A stretch of DNA of 64,000 bases from Deltaproteobacteria bacterium (GCA_024233595.1 JACKPK010000001.1:62001-126000), one strand, 5' to 3'. Counted from the stretch's first letter, positions 54,001 to 61,856 are shown. The notes: generated by a model not told the origin, from the sequence alone. Numbers and translations are program-made.

Positions 54001-55203
54001 ACCCAATACATAGCCAGCACTTGTTTCAGCCGACGCATTGTATTCTTGCGCTTCTGTTTTGAAACCCAAGCTTTCTTGTCCATAATAAGTAAAACTTGTT
54101 GGAGGCAAAGAACCTGGGTAATCAGCTGGGCAATCTGAACCAGCCGCAACAACGCATTGGGTGATTTTAGAAAGCTGTGCGAGTCCACTGTAGTCATCGC
54201 GCTCGATATCGAATTGAAAACGACTCAAGAGTGTTGTTTCACTTTGCCAAACTTCTATATCTGTTATTTCAACAGCAAGTTGTTCATACCTTAAAAAACC
54301 TTGTCTAAATATGGGGCGATAAAGAATAGAATCGTCATCTTCTCCTAATACTTTATGGAATTTAATCTCGATATCTTGGTATTTTATCGATTTTAGAGTT
54401 AGGCTATCGTCATACCATATATTCAGTTGGTTACCATTAGGATCATCAACATTAGTCAGTAACCATCGAGACACCCAATGTTCTTTTTCGCAATCATCTA
54501 CCGTAGAACCGTCTGGACAATAACGTCCGTCTTCTCGCGTATAGGAAAGATCTGGATGTTTCCCACCAAAAGTGTACGCTGTTCCGGATTTATCAATGAC
54601 AATCCATCTTAGATTTAATGTATAAGCTTCCCTATCTGGATCTTTAACGAACAAATAGATGTTGAATGAAGACTCATTCTCAGCTCGGTATTCATCAACA
54701 ACCAGACCTTCAGAAATATACACACCATATTTATCATAAACACCGGAAATATTTCGTTCCTTAAGAACCAAGGTCTCGGTTTGTCCACTAAGACGAACCT
54801 GAAAGGATTCTCCATTAGCGTAATCGATACGACCAAGATCTCCTGGAGTTCGTTCTACAGCGCCCATATCGAGTTCCCATCCTAACCCGACCCAGCTATT
54901 ATAGTTTCTTCTGTAGCTATGATAATTTAAAGAAAGATCTGGTTTAATCCCACCTCTTGCTGGTGGAATAGGAATGGGGACTGAGTACGAAGCCGCACCC
55001 GAAAACTCATCTGCCTGAACACTTTGTCCACCTTGGTTAGTGCCACCAGAAGACAACAGATACTTACTCCCACTACTGCTATCGGTGCTATAAATAGTAG
55101 TGCTTTCACCTTCTTCGCTTTGGGCAAAAAGCTGAAAGGGAAACAGCAGTAAACCGAAACAAAGGATAAAGAGTTTTAATTTATTATTTTGTGCTAACTT
55201 CAC
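48022..55203 (-). CDS. SpvB/TcB-Rhs fusion protein with C-terminal papain/LRAT-like toxin domain
   Basis: A 2393-residue exported protein. Signal peptide (LFILCFGLLLFPFQLFAQ); SpvB N-terminal domain (SYSVPIPIPPARGGIKPDLSLNYHS); a TcB-type segment with at least six Ca-loops (DMNGDGLVD, DFNGDTLPD, DFNGDGLPD, DMNGDGYLD); YD/Rhs repeats (about 1100-1830); an insertion (about 1841-1956) with two hydrophobic stretches, the second ending VPAWAG like a signal peptide; the Rhs core ending VRNNPLKYVDPTGH (about 2087); a Gly-rich hydrophobic linker (2092-2240); and a variable C-terminus with GDIVFGKRP, AHEHVFW and LLGPNCQDF. This layout equals a Tc-toxin B-C fusion with an effector. Confidence 0.85.
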   Translation of the reverse strand: MKLAQNNKLKLFILCFGLLLFPFQLFAQSEEGESTTIYSTDSSSGSKYLLSSGGTNQGGQSVQADEFSGAASYSVPIPIPPARGGIKPDLSLNYHSYRRNYNSWVGLGWELDMGAVERTPGDLGRIDYANGESFQVRLSGQTETLVLKERNISGVYDKYGVYISEGLVVDEYRAENESSFNIYLFVKDPDREAYTLNLRWIVIDKSGTAYTFGGKHPDLSYTREDGRYCPDGSTVDDCEKEHWVSRWLLTNVDDPNGNQLNIWYDDSLTLKSIKYQDIEIKFHKVLGEDDDSILYRPIFRQGFLRYEQLAVEITDIEVWQSETTLLSRFQFDIERDDYSGLAQLSKITQCVVAAGSDCPADYPGSLPPTSFTYYGQESLGFKTEAQEYNASAETSAGYVLGAVNYNSQLIDMNGDGLVDHVVAPANATEIEIHFNNGNDFDEVAVSWPDPAAIDCSDKDNNCLGGVHKHYRQDAAKHQFVFLMDFNGDTLPDRIRTVVSEEDGHRASFLVYLHNGSGWDDTAQVWEDPFVGDSPGSIDQKKSLIDMNGDGLVDRVVGEPDRRGYDIYFNNGTGFDAEAEFWADPVYEEDPLFTGTGEIYSIGSHGLRGFIRDFNGDGLPDRIFSYQFTYEETEDSKPGGLGVFLNQNGKGWAFPVEDGDGDVRAYEAAYLQVYDPIEDSKYDGQIAEKYDWIDMNGDGYLDRVEGIPDEGIFRVYFFQGQNSSSDSRVLSEPYEIKDPLEDVDGEWAMSGYINKSHEDWTTGGDQYLFFKDMNGDGYLDRVSLSPRRKDESEKKYLVHFMDVNAVQFSDSPEGWENQDVSQPINALKSIDDGQGNKMIVEYMPSSLPLRSSGPDHRFLPFNLNVVRKIYTTDYTMPGTDDDLEAIRYPGMRWTTYSFYGGNVYYRDIASRGSRLLRFNGFQEIRKQTHKARGEDWDPVISKTYFHQTLGDVEVLTETEKAYFDPDGYAHYSFAGKPYKQVVQDEGTGQVLSQELSNWVINEDSEDPYYKCDGACFPQLQNRTKSIWEPGEALSRDSWVEYEFDDIGNITNETHYSGDGELIFEQVTEYYEPESFGSAYVRDRPSKQYKQADGEILRQKEFSYDYNGNPSIETYLFDSSSGRTISVTRSFNSDGTLKTETSSDGVTTTFTYDDDGLFPVTETVIFDAGSMVTNASYNRLNGTKATQEDSYGVQSEKEYDEYGRAVAEYVISSSGKRTLLGTMSYEYETVTLNGWPGIVLQKVSTYQFKEGYPDTESKPLKIVYQDASGQPLQACQYTERGNYRMVQTRRQNAGRLEIKTEPVFKDNCDFVSELSSSVNLYRSYSDHMGRTVYVDPPEGDAGSPVAEVSISYSTNALGQLVQTTETSLGDKKTEVFDHSERLLSLTDPDGNKLEYVYNGVGDLETVLVDGSELISMKYNAFGKKTQMTDANLGTWVYEYDRKGRLERQIDGKGNVVETIYDDFSRLERKNHYDASETLERYTLYLYDSGDSVHDVQVGELYAIEEYLADGTLIRSTKYGYDEDYRRKTKVTKNFPELGEFEQSTVFNDRGLAVSTHYPGGESLYFEYGRTDEVIKVCSNESCDPSSGEVYYQIDPSTAYDVYGHLLAEQFGNGVLSSYAYYDNSGRLKNKKTYKGDQTYSERTYTYDEYANIKTIGDPLGLQGTGALDAVEYDNLSRLTSYKVVSTGETHSLTYDNQGNILTNSEKFGSTPYEYTSSRPHAVTKIGERSFDYDENGNLVSDDKRTLEYDARNKLTKVTMKNGTVVEYDYDYSGMRVLKKSTRKDPAGYEHTKTTYYLGEVLEIKDNQMVFNVSAGGSRVATKALGSLEDLLGATSASLKDSKITLAKFTSAKPYAPGFMMMFALLFIAMFRPVFQKTPVWAFRYLLRGRYFNRRRLSFSQKCLCYVAKKMLTLRRFTQAMGQALAELPLNTAPKLVGLLLAFVFVINTSVPAWAGDTGAGTAASSDETYFYYHHGDHLGSSHVLTEGSKEGGKHAGITYAQGDLLQRIEYSPYGQESFVLNPGLKFDPRFTGQEYDVSTGLYYYKARYYDPEIGRFIQPDTVIPSAKDYQSFNRYSYVRNNPLKYVDPTGHFWGFFKKILGAFLGALIGVLVTMAVLSGFGIGFAGLGAMLAQATFGQAMLAGAAGGLVGGAVGGGISAGLKGALYGALIGGVTGALSGGVGKWMQTLSAGAKLAFSAVSISAGAGLSYAKGGWKGIVIFGAGLAGGMLGAKIGKGFGPAIGGSVIEGKATAEDIINAENYGPFDRKFDSYEQFADSLKDGDIVFGKRPLSIMNTMGGTSLTDELNLDIAHEHVFWKQDGVVYNKGFTTGGTFEDILTGPKGKIVLQSYRFGPVLHGGNIEAMNQVISQYDSTIKYNLLGPNCQDFSDAVRETLY

Positions 55204-55235
55204 AGATGCAGTCCTTAGGCTTAAATATATAGCAA

Positions 55236-55538
55236 TTAGATACCAGGATTTGGGGTTCCTATGCCAGGGTAGCCCTTTGGCTTTTCTCGCCCAAGAGACT
55301 CTTCTTCATTTTCAAAAAAAGTTCCTGGATTGTGCGCATCTTCAAGCCATTCTTTTTCTTCTTCTTCAGCATCTTCTTCTGTATCATCTTCATCATTTTG
55401 CGTAGCACTTTCACTAGTGCTCTGCCCGGCCTCTTCAATGGCATCAGTGACAAGCTTATCGCCTTCGCCGCTACAGTTAAGTTGGAATCCCAAAAGAAAA
55501 ACCAAGATCAAAAACAAATTCATATTCAGACGTCTCAT
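55236..55538 (-). CDS. Small acidic exported/lipoprotein-like protein
   Basis: A 100-residue protein with a hydrophobic N-terminus ending FQLNCSGEG, possibly an atypical lipobox. The mature part is strongly acidic (about one third Asp/Glu) with a Gly/Pro tail (GYPGIGTPNPGI). GGAGG precedes the ATG. It lies 32 bp upstream of the giant Rhs gene and is probably the first cistron of its operon, perhaps a chaperone-like or surface partner. No family is recognised. Confidence 0.6.
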   Translation of the reverse strand: MRRLNMNLFLILVFLLGFQLNCSGEGDKLVTDAIEEAGQSTSESATQNDEDDTEEDAEEEEKEWLEDAHNPGTFFENEEESLGREKPKGYPGIGTPNPGI

Positions 55539-55794
55539 TTTAATTCCTCCACGAGTTTAGTCAGACTATATACAATCAAACTTAATGCCATGATCGACAA
55601 AAAAATTTATTAGTTGCTAAATAATTAATAATTTTTTGGAATAACGCCGAACAGCCAAACATAATTCTTATAATTCAATAGCATAGCAATTCGGAGGCTT
55701 TATTGTAGGATGGGGCTTGGTTAGAATAATTAGATTTTCATTGTCAGAATGACAATAGGAATTTGTCAGGAATGTGTAAATTTTAATCAAAAGT

Positions 55795-55846
55795 GTCCAA
55801 TTTTCTAGAATTTTGGACAATGATCCTGCTCCGCTCCTCCGGAGCG
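55795..55846. repeat. Intergenic palindromes upstream of the Rhs operon
   Basis: The 347-bp gap 55559-55905 holds two inverted repeats: GTCCAATTTTCTAGAATTTTGGAC (55795-55818, near-perfect) and CGCTCC-TCC-GGAGCG (55832-55846), followed by GTGAGGAGGTTGGGTG, which resembles the element at 5113-5150. The rest is AT-rich. I see no convincing promoter, RNA gene or complete coding frame; a frame across 55668-55919 overlaps the next gene and looks spurious. Confidence 0.5.
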
Positions 55847-55905
55847 TGAGGAGGTTGGGTGTGATTTCTTTCCCGGGGTTAGCCCTGGGCAAAAATAAAA
55901 TCCCC

Positions 55906-56412
55906 CTAAAACCCACCATACCACCGTAAAGCTTGCTCTACAGACTTCTCCTCATAATCATCTATGCCATCATCACCATGCGAGTAATCAATCAGTGGTC
56001 TGGTCAGCATAAAATAACCATCATAAATCCAATAAAACAGGGTCAATACAATCGCCAAGGTGATTGCCAATGTCATTTGAGAAAAAATCAAACCCACAAT
56101 TAAAAATAAAAGTACCAAGCCCCAACGCGAGATCATGAGATACGTATATGAGCTAAAAGCTCCACGTCGATTCGCATAGGTTGGGTGAATGCCAACCATG
56201 ATCAAGCGACAAGACCGAATGTATTCTGGCAACGCGCGCAGCAACACAAAAGCCTCAGCCGCCAGCCAGTAGTAAAAATAGAACGACAATGGTTTTTCTT
56301 GAAACCGAGCAAGGGCCAAAACAACAACAGACGGTAAAATAAAAATCACCCACAGACCAATCTGGTACTGTCGCTTTAATTTTTTAAGTTGTTGTTTACT
56401 TGGTTGTGGCAA
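55906..56412 (-). CDS. Hypothetical membrane protein
   Basis: A 168-residue protein with about four hydrophobic helices (LWVIFILPSVVVLALARF, FYFYYWLAAEAFVLL, YLMISRWGLVLLFLIVGLIF, LAITLAIVLTLFYWIYDGY), a basic N-terminus and an acidic C-terminal tail (DYSHGDDGIDDYEE). It starts 7 bp after the stop of the 456-residue gene and is probably co-transcribed. Family unknown. Confidence 0.6.
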   Translation of the reverse strand: MPQPSKQQLKKLKRQYQIGLWVIFILPSVVVLALARFQEKPLSFYFYYWLAAEAFVLLRALPEYIRSCRLIMVGIHPTYANRRGAFSSYTYLMISRWGLVLLFLIVGLIFSQMTLAITLAIVLTLFYWIYDGYFMLTRPLIDYSHGDDGIDDYEEKSVEQALRWYGGF

Positions 56413-56419
56413 GGGACCC

Positions 56420-57790
56420 TCACTTTGCTTTCAATTTTAACTCTAAAGGTACTTTGACCCGAAACACATGCCCACCGCTTTTTCCAGCAAAGAGCAGATC
56501 AAAAACCGAGTCCTCGTCATCAACAATTGGAAGGCTTTTAACAACATCCCAACCTTCAAACACATAGCTTTGCTTCTTTTTAGAAAATTTTTTACTTTGT
56601 GCCTTAACGGGTTCAGGCAAAACTTTGCCATTCACAGCCACCAACTCCAAATCATCCCATTTGAATTTTGAAGACAAGTCCACGCTGACATTTTGTATTT
56701 TTTTTGACTTATGCGGCTGAAAAGAAACGCGCTTCGAGACTTTACCATCGTACACAGCATCCGAAGAAAAAGAAGTTGCCACTGCCGGAACTAATGGTTG
56801 AATTTGTTTTTTATTCACCCACGCATCCATACGGGTTTGCACAAAAAAGTTTTCGCCTTTTAATAAATAACCTTGTCGGCTTCCTGTTGCCATGCCACCA
56901 AAAACACCAAACAAAACGGTGTTCATCATCGCTTTGTCTGTACGGTCTCGGCCACTAGAAGAAATCTGCCCCAGAACAGGGATCAAGCCACCATCGGCTG
57001 CTGGCAGTGAGCTCACCACCAGATCAATATCACCCGCAACACCACCCATTTTCCCTTTGGATGCCTGATTCACAATGCCTTGAAAACGCGTTCCTTTATT
57101 AATCACCACCTGATTCTCAATGATCACATCTTCCGCCACTTCAAAAACAACCTGGTCACCTGTTTTATTTTGATAAGAGGTCACAGATTCCAAAAGCTTC
57201 ACATGAATTTTTGTTCTCGCAGGAATAGCCACATAGCCCCTTTTATTTTTAGGAGCCTGAACCGATATTTGTGAACTAGCAGGCACGCTTGCGGCGTAGG
57301 ATTTTTCATCGGCTTTCTTTTTATACTTGGGGTACTTTTTTTCGATATGAGCCAGTGATTTTTGTTTTTCTTTAAGAGTGGGCGTTGTGTAGTGGCTTAC
57401 TTTTTTTACCCACGCCATGCCCTTGCCTGCATCCAAAATGTTAACTGGATCTTGAATGAGCAAGTAGTAAGTCTCACCGGCCATAAAATGCATTTTTTTA
57501 TTAGCTCGGTATAAATTAGACCAAATCAAATGCTCACCTGGTTCTAAGTAGACAAAAGAATAAGAGTTGTTTTCCAAAGCAGCAACGAATTGATCATCTG
57601 CATAAACATACTCCGTGTACATTTTGCTGGCGAATTTATTCTGACGAATCAAATACACCAAGGCTTGATTAGCTTGGGCCTCTGCAAAAACCTTTTTGGT
57701 GGTTTTGTCGGCCGCAAAACCGGCAGAACCAAGTGTGCAGAGCAACATAATGGCAAATGAAACAAATAAAAAACGTGTTTTAGAATTCAT
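56420..57790 (-). CDS. Exported protein with DUF2846-like N-terminal domain
   Basis: A 456-residue protein with a signal peptide (IMLLCTLGSAGFAA). Residues about 35-125 (ALVYLIRQNKFASKMYTEYVYADDQFVAALENNSYSFVYLEPGEH) match the DUF2846 pattern of short envelope domains. After a Lys-rich linker, the middle part (about 190-310: IPARTKIHVKLLESVTSYQNKTGDQVVFEV, then a Gly/Asp core) resembles an SH3-like or TrbI-type barrel. The C-terminal region is beta-rich. The role is probably in the envelope; partner proteins are unknown. Confidence 0.6.
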   Translation of the reverse strand: MNSKTRFLFVSFAIMLLCTLGSAGFAADKTTKKVFAEAQANQALVYLIRQNKFASKMYTEYVYADDQFVAALENNSYSFVYLEPGEHLIWSNLYRANKKMHFMAGETYYLLIQDPVNILDAGKGMAWVKKVSHYTTPTLKEKQKSLAHIEKKYPKYKKKADEKSYAASVPASSQISVQAPKNKRGYVAIPARTKIHVKLLESVTSYQNKTGDQVVFEVAEDVIIENQVVINKGTRFQGIVNQASKGKMGGVAGDIDLVVSSLPAADGGLIPVLGQISSSGRDRTDKAMMNTVLFGVFGGMATGSRQGYLLKGENFFVQTRMDAWVNKKQIQPLVPAVATSFSSDAVYDGKVSKRVSFQPHKSKKIQNVSVDLSSKFKWDDLELVAVNGKVLPEPVKAQSKKFSKKKQSYVFEGWDVVKSLPIVDDEDSVFDLLFAGKSGGHVFRVKVPLELKLKAK

Positions 57791-58006
57791 GATCCCTCCT
57801 CAGATTCAAACGTATAAATACAGCACCAAGCAAATACAAATAGGCTAGGCTACAAAACTTCTCGGAAAATTTTCCCCGATAGTTTCGTAAAATACGCGAA
57901 TTAATTAGCTCTTTTTTTATAAATTAGAAGTTAATTCTGAATTAAAATGAGAGGAATCACTTAATATTGTTAAAGATTTATGACAGTTGTTCAAAATTCT
58001 AGAATT

Positions 58007-59617
58007 TTAAACACTTGTCTCAGCATAACGAAACACATCGTTATCGACATCGGCGTTGGTATTCGTGCGAATCACATCGGCAAAGCGTTGTGACCTAACC
58101 CAAGTCAGGAGTTGAGGGTTTTGTGTAAAAAACGGATCGTTTTCGAACCAAAAGCGATCGCCATTACGCATGTCTTCAAACTGTTTACGAATGATAGCAT
58201 GAAACGTTGGGCCCACAAGTGCTCCTGGGATTTTTGTTTCGGCCAGGCCCCCCACAAAAAGATCAATGCTCTTTACGTCTGCGTAAGCTTTTAAAACTTT
58301 GATCGCTCTGGAGTCATCGCTAATTTGACCAAAACTTGCTGCATAACTCAAACCCATAGATTGGCGAATGGTATTAAAATCGGCTAAGCCATGATCACGA
58401 CCACGCATCACATTGGCTACAAAAAGATCACTCCCCGCAATGCCACGTTCAGGTATAGCAAAGAGATTGTTCACCAAAGATTGCGATAAGCGCAAATCAC
58501 CTTCTTCGGCTGGAGCACGGCTAAGTCCCTCAAAATAAGAAGCCAAGCTGTGTTGTACGGCCAGCTCTGGTTTAAAAAACGCATCCATTAAGGTGATGTA
58601 AGTATTTTTTCCATCGGCACTGCGCAACACAATGGAATCGGGCAACAAGGTGTGCATACGGTACGCTGCTGTCGAAAACTCTGTGAACACTCCCGGATTA
58701 ACCTGAGGATTATAACAGCGGTATTTGCCAATGCCATCGCTACCTAAAATGGCGGGCAAAAATTCTGTCACCGTGATGTTTTGAATGAGTGCTTCTACCA
58801 ATTTACGCGCGCAATGGTAGATCTCATCACCACTAAGCTTAGGGTTGCTTGATTTGATCTGATCACACAAACGATTGTGCTCACGCACCCACAGGCTATG
58901 AATGGCAGACAACGCGATGTTCTCGTTTGAACGCACATCACCAGCCGAGAACAAAACATTTTCGCCAATGCGGTTGCCAAAAGGATCGTCGTTATTCAAA
59001 CTCAAGTGGCGCGGCAGCCAAGTCTCGCCATCAGCGCTCTGCCAGGTCAACAACTTGCCCGAATCATCATTTGCTCTTAAAGCCTTAGCACGTTCTTCTG
59101 AGTCCCCATAAACAGCTGTGCCATCTATATATGCCGACAGTTCGTTGATTTGCTGACGAGGATTTGCAATTCCTGTCTGCTCATCAAAAATAGACCGCGC
59201 CAAGTACAAGGCCCTGCTCGATAATTTATTAAGTGTAAAAAAAGGATCGTTAGCAGGAACAGGAACCGCCATGGGGTCATCGTGATGCTGGGTTGGCGTG
59301 CGCGTGATGGTGTGATCCAAAAACTGCCCAAAGTAGACAAGCAAGCTTGAAACAAGCGGGTGCGCGGGTGTGTCTTGAATTTGAAAGGCCTGAAAAGCCG
59401 CAAGACTTAGAGCACGTGCGTTGGGGCGCGCTTGTACAGGTTCAGAAAGACCATCAGCATAAGCAGGTGCGGTTAAGCGGCGTAACTGTGCTCCGGCCTG
59501 ACCATAGTCGGGGTTCTCTAAATTATTACGACTGCCATCAAAGCTTCTGACGGGGTAGCCTAAAACAGCAGAGGCAGCCTGACTGGGAACGGGGTTGGGA
59601 GTGATAATCATGTTCAT
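58007..59617 (-). CDS. Animal-type haem peroxidase/dioxygenase-like protein
   Basis: A 536-residue single-domain protein of the peroxidase-cyclooxygenase superfamily without a signal peptide. Distal FGQFLDH (Gln98, Asp101, His102) and DVRSNEN (Arg229, Glu232) keep the residues that bind haem covalently in mammalian peroxidases. The proximal segment STAAYRMHTLLPD (Tyr319, His322) lacks the usual FRxGH glycine and instead resembles cyclooxygenase/alpha-dioxygenase YxxH-x-LLPD, where Tyr is the radical residue. A GAGG ribosome site overlaps the upstream stop. It may oxidise fatty acids rather than act as a plain peroxidase; this is inference. Confidence 0.85.
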   Translation of the reverse strand: MNMIITPNPVPSQAASAVLGYPVRSFDGSRNNLENPDYGQAGAQLRRLTAPAYADGLSEPVQARPNARALSLAAFQAFQIQDTPAHPLVSSLLVYFGQFLDHTITRTPTQHHDDPMAVPVPANDPFFTLNKLSSRALYLARSIFDEQTGIANPRQQINELSAYIDGTAVYGDSEERAKALRANDDSGKLLTWQSADGETWLPRHLSLNNDDPFGNRIGENVLFSAGDVRSNENIALSAIHSLWVREHNRLCDQIKSSNPKLSGDEIYHCARKLVEALIQNITVTEFLPAILGSDGIGKYRCYNPQVNPGVFTEFSTAAYRMHTLLPDSIVLRSADGKNTYITLMDAFFKPELAVQHSLASYFEGLSRAPAEEGDLRLSQSLVNNLFAIPERGIAGSDLFVANVMRGRDHGLADFNTIRQSMGLSYAASFGQISDDSRAIKVLKAYADVKSIDLFVGGLAETKIPGALVGPTFHAIIRKQFEDMRNGDRFWFENDPFFTQNPQLLTWVRSQRFADVIRTNTNADVDNDVFRYAETSV

Positions 59618-59624
59618 AAAAACC

Positions 59625-61232
59625 TCAAAATCCTGATGGCACTATAAAAGCGTTGCTTGGTAAAGATGCGCCTGTGTTGCGTTTGATCACATCAGACAGT
59701 GTTGAATCATTTACTATCGCCAGCGCATCAGGGTTATCCGCAAAAAAAGCATCGTTCTGATACCAAAAGCGATCTGCGCTACGAAGCAAGCTAAACTGAT
59801 GGGCTAAAATTGCTGCAAAGCTTGGTCCAACAACAGCCCCGGAGCGAGGACGTTCTGCCAATCCCCCTACCCACAAATCAATATCCATGACATCATCATA
59901 AGCGCTTAAAACCTGACGTGCGCGTGGATCAACTGACACCTGATCAACAGAATCATAAACAGACAAACCATAAGCTTCCCGCACAGCATTCAAACTGGCT
60001 AAGCCATGATCGCGTCCCCGTTGCACATTAAAAGCAAAAAGATCCAAGCCTGTAAAAGGACCATGTTGAAACAACTGATTTGATAAAGCATCAACCACAT
60101 GCAGGTTCAAAGCGCGCGCTTCACGACCATTGGCTCCGCGAAAATATTCGTCTAGACCATGTTTAACGGCAATGTCTGGTCTAAAAAAGGCATCTTTTAA
60201 AGGAATAAGTTTAACATATTCAGAAACACTCAATAAATAAACATCATCATGCACCATGGGGTGCCCCAAACGAAAAGCCGCCGTGCTGAACTCAGTATAA
60301 ATGCCTGGCTGATTATACCTGTCATACCCCTTATAAGGACCAAGGCCATCACCACCCAATAACAAGGGAAGATACTCAGCGTAGGTGATTTTTTGAATGA
60401 GGGCTTCTACAATTTTACGAGCACAATGGTAGATCTCGTCTCCACTAAGTTGAGGATTGCTATCGCTGATCTGGTCACACAAGCGATTGTGCTCACGCAC
60501 CCACAGACTGTGCATGGCGGTTAAGGCAATGTTTTCGTTCGCACGCACATCACCAGCAATAAAAGAAGCTTCCATGTCTCTAACGCCAGGGCCTTCTACG
60601 TTAAAGAGCCAATTTGTATTATAGGGCAACCAGTCGCCATCGTTTTGTTTAGAAACCCTAAGCTTTCCTGAATTGCCACTTGCCCTTAAATCACGCGCTC
60701 GTTCGGGCGTAGAGCCATAAACGGCAGTGCCATCCAAAAAAGAAGATAATTTATTAGTTTGCTCCCTAGGTTTGCCCTCTTTGCCTTCATTCACGTATTG
60801 AGATCGACGCAAAGCCAAAGGTCTTAAATTGTCGTCGCGACCAAAATGAGGGTCTCCGTTTGGAATGGGGATTTGCATGAGCTCGGTATCATCACCACTC
60901 TGCTCTGGAGTGTGCACAAGGCAATGAGCAATAAACTGCCCCCACAAAGTGAATAGATCAGAAACCTGAGCAAAGTCTCTGCTATCTTTAAAGGCTGTTT
61001 GCGCAGCCAAACTCAAAGCACGTGCGCTAGGTCGATTTGCCCCAGCAGGAGCAGAAACACCATCGCTATAAGCTGCCGCAGCACGTCTTAATAAAGGTTG
61101 TTTTGCAGCGCCCCAAGGTAAAAACGATAAATTATTGCGTTGTCCGGAAAAGGAGCGAACGGCATCGCCAAATCGAAGGTTTTCAATCGTTAAAACAGGA
61201 TTAAAAGGAACACTGGCAGGCTGAATTCTCAT
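59625..61232 (-). CDS. Animal-type haem peroxidase
   Basis: A 535-residue protein from the ATG at 61232 (AAGGA 8 nt upstream), homologous to its downstream neighbour along its length. Distal WGQFIAH (Gln99, Ala102, His103) lacks the Asp that forms the haem ester in animal peroxidases; DVRANEN (Arg230, Glu233) is kept. The proximal segment STAAFRLGHPM (His324) is the canonical FRxGH. There is no signal peptide. It is first of the two-gene operon, with the next start 7 bp after its stop, so the pair probably arose by tandem duplication. Confidence 0.87.
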   Translation of the reverse strand: MRIQPASVPFNPVLTIENLRFGDAVRSFSGQRNNLSFLPWGAAKQPLLRRAAAAYSDGVSAPAGANRPSARALSLAAQTAFKDSRDFAQVSDLFTLWGQFIAHCLVHTPEQSGDDTELMQIPIPNGDPHFGRDDNLRPLALRRSQYVNEGKEGKPREQTNKLSSFLDGTAVYGSTPERARDLRASGNSGKLRVSKQNDGDWLPYNTNWLFNVEGPGVRDMEASFIAGDVRANENIALTAMHSLWVREHNRLCDQISDSNPQLSGDEIYHCARKIVEALIQKITYAEYLPLLLGGDGLGPYKGYDRYNQPGIYTEFSTAAFRLGHPMVHDDVYLLSVSEYVKLIPLKDAFFRPDIAVKHGLDEYFRGANGREARALNLHVVDALSNQLFQHGPFTGLDLFAFNVQRGRDHGLASLNAVREAYGLSVYDSVDQVSVDPRARQVLSAYDDVMDIDLWVGGLAERPRSGAVVGPSFAAILAHQFSLLRSADRFWYQNDAFFADNPDALAIVNDSTLSDVIKRNTGASLPSNAFIVPSGF

Positions 61233-61361
61233 GATGTCGTCCTTTGTGACCAAAAAGCTTGGCAGTTTGTAAAAAAGGGATCTGTATTTGCGTTAGGTGA
61301 TTTGCGACGTGGCTGTCAATGGGGAGATTTGGAAGACGGAGTAAATTCAAAAACAAGTTTT

Positions 61362-61405
61362 GCAAAGAATGCTACCGCCTCAAGTGGCGGTGCCCTTTTT
61401 TCTGC
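61362..61405. repeat. 44-bp repeat, copy 1 (with hairpin)
   Basis: A 44-bp unit beginning GCAAAGAATGCTACCGCC contains ACCGCC-TCAAGT-GGCGGT and then CCCTTTTTTCTGC, a hairpin with a T-run on the + strand. It is exactly repeated at 61466-61509. Confidence 0.85.
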
Positions 61406-61465
61406 TTTGTCGCGACGGAGCGTTAGCGAAGGCGGACCTCTGTTACGATGAAGTCGAAAGCTATC

Positions 61466-61509
61466 GCAAAGAATGCTACCGCCTCAAGTGGCGGTGCCCT
61501 TTTTTCTGC
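61466..61509. repeat. 44-bp repeat, copy 2
   Basis: Identical over all 44 bp to 61362-61405, 104 bp away. It is followed by CTGCAGCTTTTGCTGCAG, another short inverted repeat, and then by the rRNA terminator. Both copies lie between the rRNA operon end and the peroxidase operon start, in a 300-bp gap with no coding frame. Confidence 0.85.
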
Positions 61510-61533
61510 AGCTTTTGCTGCAGAAAATTAAAT

Positions 61534-61570
61534 AAAAAAAACCCGATCTCTCTAAAAGAAAGATCGGGTT
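61534..61570 (-). terminator. Intrinsic terminator of the rRNA operon
   Basis: On the - strand AACCCGATCT pairs perfectly with AGATCGGGTT over a 10-bp stem with an 11-nt loop, followed by eight T and then ATTTAATT. It lies 12 bp after the 5S gene. Confidence 0.9.
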
Positions 61571-61581
61571 CTTAAATAAAA

Positions 61582-61695
61582 CCTGGCAACGTCCTACTTT
61601 TCCACTAACTGCGTAGTAGTATCATCGGCCCTAGCAAGCTTAACTTCCGAGTTCGGTATGGGATCGGGTGTGTCCTTGCCGGCAAAGTCACCAGA
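61582..61695 (-). rRNA. rrf: 5S ribosomal RNA
   Basis: The - strand has the 5S hallmarks: helix I CTGGTGAC/GTTGCCAG, the loop B/C region CACACCCGATCCCATACCGAACTCGGAAGTTAAG and GATGATACTACTACGCAG, ending at GTAGGACGTTGCCAGG. It is about 114 nt. No tRNA lies between it and 23S. Confidence 0.93.
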
Positions 61696-61856
61696 AAGCT
61701 TAAAAATCTGCAAAATCATTAATAGTTCAACAGTGTGTCTCTGTTTTGCAACCGCCTTATTTGGCGGGAGCGCTAGTTTTCGTTGAAAACGGCAATACAA
61801 TTCCGTTTGGGCGTCCCACAAATTCAAAGAACTTATGGGCCAAACCAAAGTAAGGA

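Noticed and set aside
55460..55538. Sigma-54 promoter or strong promoter for the Rhs operon
   Set aside because: TGGCATTAAGTTTGAT upstream lacks the conserved GC of the -12 element, and no good -35/-10 pair was found.
55668..55919. 83-codon frame across the Rhs upstream gap
   Set aside because: It has no ribosome site, runs through palindromic repeats and overlaps the end of a better-supported gene at 55906.
61696..61856. tRNA gene in the 23S-5S spacer
   Set aside because: No cloverleaf or CCA is visible; only short processing-type hairpins such as CCGCC/GGCGG.
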